Shown: piece by piece, positions 40,063-48,734 of the stretch
Position numbering within the stretch: position 1 is the stretch's first letter
Layout: each line of letters begins with the position of its first letter
Source of the DNA: an uncultured SAR116 cluster alpha proteobacterium
Lineage (GTDB): Bacteria > Pseudomonadota > Alphaproteobacteria > Puniceispirillales > Marisalimonadaceae
DNA: 64,000 nt
NCBI GenBank assembly: GCA_902625215.1
Contig: CACOAO010000011.1
Location: 1-64,000, forward strand
Direction: 5' to 3'
The notes under the pieces: generated by a model
Seen by the model: the letters and a program-made list of their open reading frames with translations, nothing else
What the model was told of the DNA's origin: nothing
Databases searched by the model: none
Translations under genes and position numbers: made by a program

Positions 40063-42159
40063 TTAATTCATACTATCAAAATTTTTATTTTGTTTAACTA
40101 AATCTTCTAATAATTTCGGAGGAGCCCAAAATCTAGTGTCCTCTTCTGAATATTTTTGAATATTTTTCAAAATTTTATCTAGTCCAATCATATCTGCATA
40201 TTTCATTGGACCTCCTCGCCATTTAGGAAACCCATAACCATTAGTAAATACAACATCGATATCTGATGGCTTAAGTGCTATTTGTTCACTTAAAATTTTA
40301 GTTCCCTCATATACCATTGCGGCAATATATCTATCGAGTATTTCTTGATCAGAAAAATTTTTAGGAGTTATTCCAACTCTTTTCCTTTCTTTATTACATA
40401 TAATTTCTATCTCTGGGTTTGGTGTGAGAAACTCTACACCTTCTCCATAAAGATAATAACCTTTCGAAGTTTTTTGTCCAAACCAGCCTCTCTCACATAC
40501 CCTGTCAGCAATTTCTACATATCTGTCATCTTTATGACGGAATGGCGCCTTTCTTTTTCTAGTAGCCCAACCTATGTCACCACCAGCCAAGTCAATTACT
40601 TGGAAAATTCCCATTGCACATCCAAAATCTCTTATCACTTTATCAACGTGGAATGGACTTGCTCCATCCTCAACCATATGATACGTACCAACTAAATATT
40701 TTGAGAGAATTCTGTTACCAATAAAACCATCACAAACTCCTGATCTTACTGGTACCTTTCTCATTTGTTTTGCTAAATTAAAAGCAGTAGCGACAGTATC
40801 TTTGGATGTTTTTTCTGCTACGACAACTTCTAAAAGTTTCATAATGTTAGCTGGAGAAAAGAAATGCAAACCAATAACCCTACTTGGATTATCTACAACT
40901 GAAGCAATTTCATTTACATTTAAATAACTAGTATTGGATGCCAAAATACAATTTTGGCTACAAATTTCATTTAATTTCATAAATACTTCTTTTTTAACAT
41001 CCATATTTTCAAAAACAGCTTCTATTATCAGATCTCTATCTTTCAGATTTGAAAAATCTACTGTTGCAGAAAACATTTGCATAGTTTGATTTTTTTGTTC
41101 ATTTGTAATTCTATTCAATTTAACGCTTCTATCATAAGTTGAATTAATTTTTGCTTCGGCTTTTTGAATGGCTTCATCATTTTGTTCAACCATCATCACA
41201 TCAAATCCTGCATTCATAGCAGCCATGGAAATGCCAGTACCCATTGTACCACCACCAATTATACCAATTTTCTTAAGTTCAATTGGTGTGCCGTCTTTTA
41301 ATTCGGGTATTTTTGTATTGGCTCTTTCTGCAAAAAAAGAATGAATTAATCCTTGTCTTTGTGGACTTTCAATACATTCTTCAAATAATTTTCTTTCATT
41401 TGAAATAGCGTCTGTAAAATCTAATTTTAGACCCTCTTCTACAGATCTAATAATTGCATGAGGTGAAAATAAATTTTTAAATTTTTTAGATGCAATATCT
41501 TTAAATTTTAAAATAAGTTCGCTTGTTTCTTTTGTATCACTAATTTTATTTTGTATTTGAGAAGTAGGTCTTGGTTTAAACCCATCTTTAAGTAACTTTT
41601 TGGCATATTCGATACCATTATCTAAAGTGTTGTTATTTTCAGCAATCTCATCAATGATACCTGATGATAATGCTTCCTTAGCTGGCACATGCCTGCCAGT
41701 AAGCATCATATCTAAAGCCATATCAATACCGCATAATCTAGGAAGTCTTTGCGTTCCCCCAGCACCAGGCAGAATCCCTAGCAATACTTCTGGCAACCCA
41801 ACTTTGGTATTTGGAGCTGCAATTCTGTAATGTGCTGACATTGCAACTTCTAAACCACCTCCAAGAGGTGTTCCATGTAATGATGCTACAACTATTTTAT
41901 TTAAACTTTCAATTTTATCACAAATCTTTCCTAAAATTGGAGCATCAACTTTTTTGCCAAATTCTTTTATATCAGCACCTGCAAGAAATGTTCTTTCAGG
42001 AGCTGTTATAACAATAGCTTTAACTTTTTCGTTAGAAGATAGTTTTTCAATAGTTTCTAAAAGACCAATTCTAACGGCTGCACTTATTGCATTAACTGGC
42101 GGATTTGAAATTTCTATTAGTCCTATTTCATCTATGATTTTATGTTTTACTACTGACAT
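40063..42159 (-). CDS. bifunctional enoyl-CoA hydratase / 3-hydroxyacyl-CoA dehydrogenase (FadB/FadJ type)
   Basis: A 698-residue fusion. The enoyl-CoA hydratase/isomerase domain occupies about 1-190: oxyanion loops FLAGADIKEF (59-68) and GTPLGGGLEVAM (97-108) with catalytic Glu104 and Glu124 (GLPEV). The NAD domain begins with KIGIIGGGTMGTG near 297, and GLHFFSPANIMKLLEVV holds the catalytic His. Two 3HCDH C-terminal domains follow. It carries out the second and third steps of fatty-acid beta-oxidation. The usual thiolase partner FadA is not adjacent; the thiolase-fold gene nearby lacks its cysteines and cannot replace it. Followed on the same strand by nothing, preceded by an NMO-like gene 8 bases away. 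Confidence 0.93.
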   Translation of the reverse strand: MSVVKHKIIDEIGLIEISNPPVNAISAAVRIGLLETIEKLSSNEKVKAIVITAPERTFLAGADIKEFGKKVDAPILGKICDKIESLNKIVVASLHGTPLGGGLEVAMSAHYRIAAPNTKVGLPEVLLGILPGAGGTQRLPRLCGIDMALDMMLTGRHVPAKEALSSGIIDEIAENNNTLDNGIEYAKKLLKDGFKPRPTSQIQNKISDTKETSELILKFKDIASKKFKNLFSPHAIIRSVEEGLKLDFTDAISNERKLFEECIESPQRQGLIHSFFAERANTKIPELKDGTPIELKKIGIIGGGTMGTGISMAAMNAGFDVMMVEQNDEAIQKAEAKINSTYDRSVKLNRITNEQKNQTMQMFSATVDFSNLKDRDLIIEAVFENMDVKKEVFMKLNEICSQNCILASNTSYLNVNEIASVVDNPSRVIGLHFFSPANIMKLLEVVVAEKTSKDTVATAFNLAKQMRKVPVRSGVCDGFIGNRILSKYLVGTYHMVEDGASPFHVDKVIRDFGCAMGIFQVIDLAGGDIGWATRKRKAPFRHKDDRYVEIADRVCERGWFGQKTSKGYYLYGEGVEFLTPNPEIEIICNKERKRVGITPKNFSDQEILDRYIAAMVYEGTKILSEQIALKPSDIDVVFTNGYGFPKWRGGPMKYADMIGLDKILKNIQKYSEEDTRFWAPPKLLEDLVKQNKNFDSMN

Positions 42160-42167
42160 CCTATCCT

Positions 42168-43133
42168 CTACAAAATTTTGTTTTTTGCTTCAACGTACTC
42201 ATTATTGATCCTCTTTACTAAGTCTGCAGCTGGCATAATGCTTTTTACAGCAGAAATACCTTGACCAGAGCCCCAAATTTCTTTCCAGCTTTTTGGCTTT
42301 GAAGTACCAGAACTAAAATTCATTTTGCTTGAATCACTCACTTCAAGATTGTCAGGATCAAGACCTTGAGCTTCGATAGAACCTTTTAAATAGTTTCCAT
42401 GCACTCCAGTAAATAAGTTTGTATAAACTATATCGTCTGCAGAAGACTCAGTAATCATTTGCTTATATCTTTGATCTGCATTAGCTTCATCGGTAGCAAT
42501 GAATGCTGAACCAATGTAAGCTAAATCAGCTCCCATTGCTTGTGCAGCAAGAACTGCTCCTCCATTTGCAATTGAACCCGATAGTAGTAGAGGACCTGAA
42601 AACCATTCCCGAATTTCTTGAATTAATGCAAATGGTGAAAGTGTACCTGCATGACCACCTGCTCCTGCAGCGACAGCTACCAATCCATCGGCCCCTTTAT
42701 CGATTGCTTTTTTGGCGAAAAAATTGTTTATGATGTCGTGTAAGACGATACCTTTAGCCTGGTGAGCAACTTCGTTTACTTCAGGTCTTGCGCCCAAAGA
42801 TGTTATCCATATAGGAGCTCCCCATTTTGCACAAATATCAATATCTTTTTCTAGCCTAATATTTGATTTATGAACAATATGATTTACAGCATATGGCGCA
42901 GCTGGATTGTCTGGGTTTTCTTGGTTATATTTGTCTAGTTCTTCATTTATTCTTTTTAACCATATCTCTAGCATGTTCGGTTCTCCCTCGCTTTCCCTAG
43001 CATTTAAACAAGGGAAGGAACCAATTATTCCTGCCTTACATTGAGCTAAAACTAAATCTGGATTTGATATTATAAATAATGGAGACCCTATTACAGGTAT
43101 TTTTAATTTATCTAAAGGGGGAACAAGTGACAA
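42168..43133 (-). CDS. NAD(P)H-dependent flavin oxidoreductase (nitronate monooxygenase family)
   Basis: A 321-residue TIM-barrel FMN protein. GSPLFIISNPDLVLAQCKAGIIGSFP at the N-terminus, GADGLVAVAAGAGGHAGTLSPFAL and LSGSIANGGAVLAAQAMGADLAYIGSAFIAT are the class II nitronate monooxygenase/enoyl-reductase signatures. The gene starts at TTG 43133 with GGAGA upstream and lies 8 bases before the FadB/J-type gene on the same strand. Members oxidise propionate-3-nitronate and similar compounds, or act as NADH:quinone reductases and FabK-like enoyl reductases. The beta-oxidation context mildly favours a role in acyl metabolism. Confidence 0.87.
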   Translation of the reverse strand: MSLVPPLDKLKIPVIGSPLFIISNPDLVLAQCKAGIIGSFPCLNARESEGEPNMLEIWLKRINEELDKYNQENPDNPAAPYAVNHIVHKSNIRLEKDIDICAKWGAPIWITSLGARPEVNEVAHQAKGIVLHDIINNFFAKKAIDKGADGLVAVAAGAGGHAGTLSPFALIQEIREWFSGPLLLSGSIANGGAVLAAQAMGADLAYIGSAFIATDEANADQRYKQMITESSADDIVYTNLFTGVHGNYLKGSIEAQGLDPDNLEVSDSSKMNFSSGTSKPKSWKEIWGSGQGISAVKSIMPAADLVKRINNEYVEAKNKIL

Positions 43134-43264
43134 ATCTGTCTCCTTTTAATATAATTATATCTAAGATATATTTAACACGCTAATAATGAACACTTCAATT
43201 ATTTTAATTACATTATTAAAATTTTTTATATATTATAATATTAGATTTAATATTGGGGGATTAA

Positions 43265-44065
43265 ATGTTTTTAAATGAAACTGATTTAGAAAAATTTGAT
43301 AAAGATGGATACTTATTCTTTCCTAAACTATTTAATTCTGATGAGGCAGGATTATTAAAAGAAGAAGCTGATAAAGTATATCTAGAGGATAGAAAAGAGG
43401 TTTGGAAAGAAAGTACAGGTGTTGCAAGAACTGCATTTGCCGCTCACAAATACAACGAAGCTTTTAAAAGATTAGCAGCTCATCCGAGGTTGATTGATCC
43501 AGTATCTCAATTGCTAGGTGGTGATGTCTACATGCATCAATTCAAGTTAAATGCTAAGGCTGCGTTTGACGGGGCTGTGTGGCAATGGCATCAAGATTAT
43601 GGAACTTGGAAAAGAGATGATGGAATGCCAGAGCCAAGAGCTATGAATATTGCGGTATTTCTTGACGACGTAACTGCTGCAAATGGTCCTCTATTATTTA
43701 TACCAGGTAGTCACAAGACCGGGGTAATCGAAGCAGGTCACGATTTAGAAACTACAAGTTATCCACTTTGGACATTAGATAATGAAAAAGTTTTAGAGTT
43801 AGCCGAAAGAGGTGGATGTGTTGCCCCAACAGGACCCGCCGGAAGTATGTTAATGTTTTCTTCTTTGCTAGTTCATGCCAGTCCACCAAACATTTCTCCA
43901 TTCGGCCGAAGTATTGTCTATCTATCTTTGTGTCATGTAGATAATCATATACAAAAATTTAACCGTGAAGAATGGATTGCACATAGAGATTTTACACCTA
44001 TAACAAAACTTGATGATAATTGCCTAAATGAATTAGTAAACATTGGTGTTAGCGCAGCTGAATAG
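43265..44065 (+). CDS. PhyH-family oxygenase, EctD-like subgroup
   Basis: A 266-residue Fe(II)/2-oxoglutarate oxygenase. Iron ligands are His109 and Asp111 in WQWHQDYGTWKRDDG and His204 in LLVHASPPN, with Arg215 (PFGRSIVY) for 2-oxoglutarate. The stretch QFKLNAKAAFDG, the WQWHQD motif and PRAMNIAVFLDDVT are shared with ectoine 5-hydroxylase EctD and related osmolyte or amino acid hydroxylases. No ectABC genes are in the window and ectoine use is unproven, so I withhold the symbol. A strong GGGGGATTAA ribosome-binding site precedes the ATG. Single gene, 29 bases before the phosphatase gene. Confidence 0.86.
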   Translation: MFLNETDLEKFDKDGYLFFPKLFNSDEAGLLKEEADKVYLEDRKEVWKESTGVARTAFAAHKYNEAFKRLAAHPRLIDPVSQLLGGDVYMHQFKLNAKAAFDGAVWQWHQDYGTWKRDDGMPEPRAMNIAVFLDDVTAANGPLLFIPGSHKTGVIEAGHDLETTSYPLWTLDNEKVLELAERGGCVAPTGPAGSMLMFSSLLVHASPPNISPFGRSIVYLSLCHVDNHIQKFNREEWIAHRDFTPITKLDDNCLNELVNIGVSAAE

Positions 44066-44094
44066 TAAAACAATTTTAAAAAAGGAAAAATTTT

Positions 44095-44844
44095 TTGATC
44101 TCGATTGAGTCAGTTTCAAATTTTAGAGACGTGTCTGTTGGCTCTAAAATGAAAAAAAATTTGTTATTTAGATGCGCTAAACTTAGTACCCTCAACGACC
44201 GAGACATTTGCGTTTTAGAAAATTTAAACCCGCACGCCATAATTGATTTTCGTGACCCCAAGGAAATTAAAAAAGCACCAGATAATTTATCTGCTAAACT
44301 TTTAAAGAAATATATTAATCTGCCAATCTCCGCGAGCACTCTTAGTAGAATGGCTGCACAAAAAGAAATTGATGGAGATAGTGTAGAAACTTATGAAAAA
44401 GTTATGGAAGATAGTTATCGGATGTATATTAATAATCATAAAGTTGTTTGGACAAAATTTTTTGAAATTCTGCTTAAATCAAATAAACTTCCAATTATTT
44501 TTCATTGCTCTGCTGGCAAAGACAGGACCGGTATAGCAAGTTTTATGATACAAAGTATTTTCAAAAACCCTATGGATTTAATTTTTGAAAATTATCTTAT
44601 TTCAAATGATTTATTGACTATTAAAGCGGCAACAGCTGAGCAAAGTACTAACTCTTCAAATCAGGACTCACTAGTTACAAAAAATATGTTAAGCACCCTT
44701 GGTAAAGTCCAGCAATCTTATTTAAATGCAGCTATTGATGAAATAGACAAAAAATACAGTTCATTAGAAAATTATTTCATTTCACAGCTAGGACTTAAAG
44801 TTAATGATATCCAAAAATTAGAACAAATATTTGGGAATAATTAG
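44095..44844 (+). CDS. tyrosine-protein phosphatase family (IphP/PF13350-like)
   Basis: A 249-residue protein with the cysteine-phosphatase P-loop HCSAGKDRTG (137-146), nucleophile Cys138 and Arg144. The N-terminal SVSNFRDVSVGSKMKKNLLFRCAKLS and AIIDFRDPKEIK are characteristic of the bacterial tyrosine phosphatase family that includes IphP and lipid-phosphatase relatives. Start is TTG 44095 with AAAAAGGA upstream; no in-frame ATG precedes the conserved domain. It is not clear whether the substrate is phosphotyrosine, a phosphoinositide or a small phospho-metabolite. Followed 3 bases later by an NAD-binding/SAF gene, suggesting an operon and a metabolic substrate. Confidence 0.85.
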   Translation: MISIESVSNFRDVSVGSKMKKNLLFRCAKLSTLNDRDICVLENLNPHAIIDFRDPKEIKKAPDNLSAKLLKKYINLPISASTLSRMAAQKEIDGDSVETYEKVMEDSYRMYINNHKVVWTKFFEILLKSNKLPIIFHCSAGKDRTGIASFMIQSIFKNPMDLIFENYLISNDLLTIKAATAEQSTNSSNQDSLVTKNMLSTLGKVQQSYLNAAIDEIDKKYSSLENYFISQLGLKVNDIQKLEQIFGNN

Positions 44845-44847
44845 GAT

Positions 44848-46164
44848 ATGTTTTTACAAAATTTGATTTCACAAAGAATAGATAATAATGCACCTGTAAA
44901 AGTTGCCTTAATAGGAGCTGGAAAGTTTGGTTCTATGTTTTTAAGTCAAGTGCCAACCACCCCTGGTTTAGAAGTTGTAATAATTGCAGATCTTATTCCA
45001 GATAACGCAAGAAAAGCTTGTAAAAATGTTGGTTGGAGTGAAGATCTTATTTCTAATACCAAATTTGTTGATTCAGGAATTAAAGCGATAACAAAATCTG
45101 AAGTTGAGGTTGTTGTAGAGGCAACCGGACATCCATCAGCTGGGATTTTACATGCTCAAACAGCATTTCAGAATGGTAAACACATCGTAATGGTTAATGT
45201 TGAAGCAGATGTATTGGCTGGTGCGTCTCTAGTTAAAGAAGCAAAATCTGCTGGTGTTGTTTATTCTATGGCTTACGGAGATCAACCTGCTCTTACAGCT
45301 GAAATTGTTGACTGGGCTAGGTCTAATGGCTTTTATGTGACTGCTGCTGGTAAGGGTACTAAATATCTTCCTGAATATCATAAATCGATACCTGAAACGG
45401 TGTGGAATTATTACGGATTAACAGAAAAAGAAGCAAATGAAGCTGGGATGAACCCTAAAATGTTTAACTCTTTTCTTGATGGAACAAAATCAAGCTTAGA
45501 AATGGCAGCAATTGCCAACGCTTGCAATCTTAAAGTGCCCTCAAATGGTCTACTTTTCCCTCCTTGCGGTATGGATGACCTAGCAGAGGTTCTTAAGCCT
45601 AAGATTAATGGTGGTGTGTTAGAGTATGATGGACAAGTTGAGGTAGTTTCATCTCTTAAGAGAGATGGTAAAGATGTATTTAAAGATTTAAGATGGGGAG
45701 TTTACGCTGTTCTTAAAGCGCCAAATGATTATGCAGCCTCATGTTTTAAACAATATGGCATGAACACTGACAGCACTGGACAATTTTCTGCAATGTACAA
45801 ACCATTTCATTTAATTGGCATGGAACTGAATATTTCAATTTTTAGTGCAGCTTTACTAAATCAATCAACCGGGCAAACACAAACTTTTTCAGGTGATGTG
45901 ATTGCCACATCGAAAAGACCCTTGAAAAAAGGTGAAATTCTAGATGGAGAAGGAGGAGCTACTGTTTGGGGTAAATTGATACCAGCAAAAGATTCTCTCT
46001 TGAACGAGACACTGCCAATAGGCCTGGCACATGGAATAAAACTTAATAAGGATTTAAATGAAGATCAAATTTTAACATGGAAAGATGTAGATTATTCTTT
46101 AGATGATCCCACAGTTGCATATAGAAGGTCGATGGAAAAAAACTTTAGATCTTTATTGGACTAG
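44848..46164 (+). CDS. NAD(P)-binding dehydrogenase-like protein with C-terminal SAF domain
   Basis: A 438-residue protein with an N-terminal Rossmann fold, VKVALIGAGKFGSM (17-30, GAGKFG at 23-28), VVEATGHPSAG and NVEADVLAG, like homoserine dehydrogenase, and a C-terminal SAF-type segment GDVIATSKRPLKKGEILDGEGG. This combination is a known, widespread family in sugar-acid and polyol clusters, often annotated as an NAD(P)-dependent oxidoreductase with SAF domain, and its reaction is poorly defined. It is not a homoserine dehydrogenase, because the central and C-terminal parts differ. It begins 3 bases after the phosphatase gene and converges on the lactonase-like gene with a 20-base overlap, the longest convergent overlap in the window. 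Confidence 0.78.
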   Translation: MFLQNLISQRIDNNAPVKVALIGAGKFGSMFLSQVPTTPGLEVVIIADLIPDNARKACKNVGWSEDLISNTKFVDSGIKAITKSEVEVVVEATGHPSAGILHAQTAFQNGKHIVMVNVEADVLAGASLVKEAKSAGVVYSMAYGDQPALTAEIVDWARSNGFYVTAAGKGTKYLPEYHKSIPETVWNYYGLTEKEANEAGMNPKMFNSFLDGTKSSLEMAAIANACNLKVPSNGLLFPPCGMDDLAEVLKPKINGGVLEYDGQVEVVSSLKRDGKDVFKDLRWGVYAVLKAPNDYAASCFKQYGMNTDSTGQFSAMYKPFHLIGMELNISIFSAALLNQSTGQTQTFSGDVIATSKRPLKKGEILDGEGGATVWGKLIPAKDSLLNETLPIGLAHGIKLNKDLNEDQILTWKDVDYSLDDPTVAYRRSMEKNFRSLLD

Positions 46165-46960
46165 TTGGTCCTTTATCTAATCTCCAAACAAAACCAGATA
46201 ATCCTTCTTTAGGGAAAAAATCTTTAACTAAAGGATCATGTCCTGGAATGACTAAATCATCACTTGTTGCTAAGCTTTTAATTAAATTAAAACCATTTAA
46301 CATATCTTCTAAATCAACAACAATGGGAAAAGGTTTAGCCATTAGAAAGTTTTCATAGAAATGAGTGGCATCTGAGGCTAGACATAAATATCCATTTTCT
46401 GTTTTTACTCTTACGGATTGCAAACCTCGTGAATGACCACCTATTAAATGAACAGTTATTCCGCTTTTGATTGATCCAACTCCATTATAAAAAACTACCC
46501 TGCCAGAGTATAGGCTTTTAACCATCTCACATACATGTTCACCTGTAAAAGGCATTTTAATAGTTTCATGGCACATACATGGACCAGTTGCGTAAGCCAT
46601 TTCTGTTTCTTGAAGATGAAATTTTGCATTTGGAAAATCCTTTAATCCTCCAGCATGATCATAGTGAAGATGGGTAATAATCACGTCAGTTACATCTTTA
46701 GCTTCAACGTTAATAGCTTTTAGAGCCTCTGATGGAGCTCTTTGTATTGGCCTATCTCTTCTTTTTGCTTCATCGTAATCATATCCAGTATCTACAACAA
46801 TAATATCTTTTTCAGATTTTAGAACCCAAATAAAATAATCAATAGTATGAGCTTGATGAGAATGATCATCAAAAATGAAACTATCACTCCGCGTTCTATC
46901 TGCTCTTTCAGCATACTTTAAAGCGTAAACTTCCCAATTTTTTTCAATAGCTGTATCCAA
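46145..46960 (-). CDS. metallo-beta-lactamase-fold hydrolase (N-acyl homoserine lactonase-like)
   Basis: A 271-residue MBL-fold protein with the dinuclear zinc motif HLHYDH (97-102, in VIITHLHYDHAGGL), a further His in LIGGHSRGLQS, Asp in LASDATHF and a late His in VIPGHDPLV. The layout resembles AttM/AiiB lactonases, which open acyl-homoserine lactones or gamma-butyrolactone. In this neighbourhood of sugar-acid genes, a sugar lactonase role is at least as likely. The start is TTG 46960 with AAGGA upstream. First gene after a minus-strand run, 14 bases downstream of the aldo-keto reductase gene. Confidence 0.85.
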   Translation of the reverse strand: MDTAIEKNWEVYALKYAERADRTRSDSFIFDDHSHQAHTIDYFIWVLKSEKDIIVVDTGYDYDEAKRRDRPIQRAPSEALKAINVEAKDVTDVIITHLHYDHAGGLKDFPNAKFHLQETEMAYATGPCMCHETIKMPFTGEHVCEMVKSLYSGRVVFYNGVGSIKSGITVHLIGGHSRGLQSVRVKTENGYLCLASDATHFYENFLMAKPFPIVVDLEDMLNGFNLIKSLATSDDLVIPGHDPLVKDFFPKEGLSGFVWRLDKGPTSPIKI

Positions 46961-46973
46961 AAAAATTCCTTAT

Positions 46974-47942
46974 TTAATTTTCGTTAACTTCTTCTAATCT
47001 ATCAGTGGCAGGAGCAGGAGTTGGACTGATATTTGATATTAATTTGTAAGTTTCATTATCTAATGAAATTTTGACTGAATCTAAAGAAGGTTTAAGTTGT
47101 TTTAAATTTCTAGCACTTATGATTGGAGCAGTTACAGCGTCATTGTTTAAAACCCATGCAACTGCTAAAGCAATAGGGTCATAATTTAATTCATTAGCTA
47201 AATTTTTTAGAGAATGCGCAGCTTTGTACATCCAATCTTGACCATATCTAATTTTGTATTTTTCATTCTCATGTAGTCTGCCAGATGAGTTTTTACTTGA
47301 TGACATTGACGAAGCATACTTACCAGTAAGAAGTCCTCCTCCTAAAGGACTATAACTTATTACACCAATATCTTCAGATTTTGCCATAGGAAGAATTTCT
47401 ACTTCAGCCTGTCTTTTGACAATATTATACATAGGTTGAAGAATATCCACTGATGGAAAATTATGTTTTTGAGCAATTAAATTAGCTTTTAGAACCTGCC
47501 AAGCAGAAAAATTAGAAACACCTAGTTGAAAAAATTTTTTTTCTGCTTTCAATTTTTGAAGTGTTTCAAATGTTTCTTCTAATGGCACATTATCGTCCCA
47601 ATGATGTAAGAAAAAAATATCAACATAGTCCTGGTTTAATCTTTTAAGACTCTGTTCTAATTGTGATCTAATATTTTTTCCACTTGAACCTCCAACTGAA
47701 CCTGCTTTTGTTATTAGAATAATTTTTTCACGTTCTTCTCTAATTAGGTTTCCAAGAATTTTTTCAGATTTGCCTTCAGTATAAACAAATGCAGTATCAA
47801 AAAAATTAATACCACTTTCACGACATGCTTCGTACATTTCCTGACTGTCACGTTCATCTGCTCCATCCCCAAACTGCATTGTTCCAAAACATAGTGAAGA
47901 ATTTTGTAAATTATTTGGACCATATTGTCTGATTATTTTCAT
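46974..47942 (-). CDS. aldo/keto reductase
   Basis: A 322-residue AKR-family TIM barrel. It contains NFFDTAFVYTEGKSEKILG with catalytic Tyr, the Lys in ILITKAG, the His in FFLHHWDDNVPLEET, and the NADP phosphate-binding C-terminal loop ISARNLKQLK; GVISYSPLGGGLLTGKY is the conserved barrel strand. Members interconvert sugars or aldehydes and alcohols with NADP(H). The gene lies in a minus-strand run with lactonase-like, OtnI-like and OtnC-like genes (gaps 14, 20 and 4 bases), so a sugar dehydrogenase or reductase in a sugar-acid pathway is likely, for example the oxidation of an aldose to a lactone for the neighbouring lactonase. That coupling is inferred. Confidence 0.88.
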   Translation of the reverse strand: MKIIRQYGPNNLQNSSLCFGTMQFGDGADERDSQEMYEACRESGINFFDTAFVYTEGKSEKILGNLIREEREKIILITKAGSVGGSSGKNIRSQLEQSLKRLNQDYVDIFFLHHWDDNVPLEETFETLQKLKAEKKFFQLGVSNFSAWQVLKANLIAQKHNFPSVDILQPMYNIVKRQAEVEILPMAKSEDIGVISYSPLGGGLLTGKYASSMSSSKNSSGRLHENEKYKIRYGQDWMYKAAHSLKNLANELNYDPIALAVAWVLNNDAVTAPIISARNLKQLKPSLDSVKISLDNETYKLISNISPTPAPATDRLEEVNEN

Positions 47943-47962
47943 TTAAAATCCTCTAGTCAATT

Positions 47963-48730
47963 TTATTTAAAATTATCCATCCAGGCAATTCCTTCATCTG
48001 TTGTAGTTCTTGGCTTATATTCAGCTCCAACCATACCCTTATAACCTAATTTATAGATTTCTGGGATTATATAAGAAAAATCTAATTCTCCCCTATCTGG
48101 TTCACATCTACCTTTAACAGATGCTATTTGTACGTGCCCAATGTAAGGTAAATTGTCTTCAAATCTATTTATCACATTACCTTGATTGATTTGAACGTGA
48201 TAAAAATCAAACATAATTTTTATACTATCAGAGCCTACAAGCTCACAAATCTCCTTTGCCTGCTCTACTCTCGTCAAAAAATATCCTGGATTATCAATTA
48301 AATTTAATGGTTCAATGGCCAAGCTAATGTTACTATCTTTTACTAATTCTTTTGCAAACTTTAAATTATCTATAAACGTCACAAGAGATTTTGTTGATAA
48401 ATCTGTGACACCTGCCATTGCATGTATGTTTTTTGATTTAATTACTTTTGCATACTCAAATGCTTGTAATAATGCATCTCTAGCCTCAGACACCCTTGAA
48501 GGAACAGCTAACAAACCATTATCACCTTTATCAACATCCCCTTTAATTGTATTAATACCTATAACAGGCAAATTTACTTCATCGAGAGCTTTTTTAATTT
48601 CTTTACAATCATATTGATAAGGAAACTGAAACTCTACTGCATCAAAACCATTTTCTTTTGCTTTATAAATAGCATCAATTTGAGACATTTCTGTCCATAA
48701 AAGACCTAAATTAGCCGAAAACTTAAACAT
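47963..48730 (-). CDS. hydroxypyruvate isomerase family TIM-barrel protein (Hyi/OtnI-like)
   Basis: A 255-residue AP-endonuclease-2-fold isomerase. FSANLGLLWTEMSQIDAIYKAKENGFDAVEFQFPY is the standard Hyi/OtnI opening, and SLAIEPLNLIDNPGYFLT, IKIMFDFYHVQINQGN, IGHVQIASVKGRCEPDRGELDF and MVGAEYKP carry the metal-ligand Glu, Asp, His and Glu. OtnI isomerises 2-oxotetronate to 3-oxotetronate and Hyi hydroxypyruvate to tartronate semialdehyde. The gene sits 4 bases after an OtnC-like aldolase, as in the otn pathway, which supports the OtnI-like reading. The kinase OtnK of that pathway is not seen. Confidence 0.83.
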   Translation of the reverse strand: MFKFSANLGLLWTEMSQIDAIYKAKENGFDAVEFQFPYQYDCKEIKKALDEVNLPVIGINTIKGDVDKGDNGLLAVPSRVSEARDALLQAFEYAKVIKSKNIHAMAGVTDLSTKSLVTFIDNLKFAKELVKDSNISLAIEPLNLIDNPGYFLTRVEQAKEICELVGSDSIKIMFDFYHVQINQGNVINRFEDNLPYIGHVQIASVKGRCEPDRGELDFSYIIPEIYKLGYKGMVGAEYKPRTTTDEGIAWMDNFK

Positions 48731-48734
48731 TACA

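Noticed and set aside
43265-44065. Named ectoine hydroxylase ectD
   Set aside because: The motif match is good, but there are no ectoine genes in the window; left as an EctD-like oxygenase.
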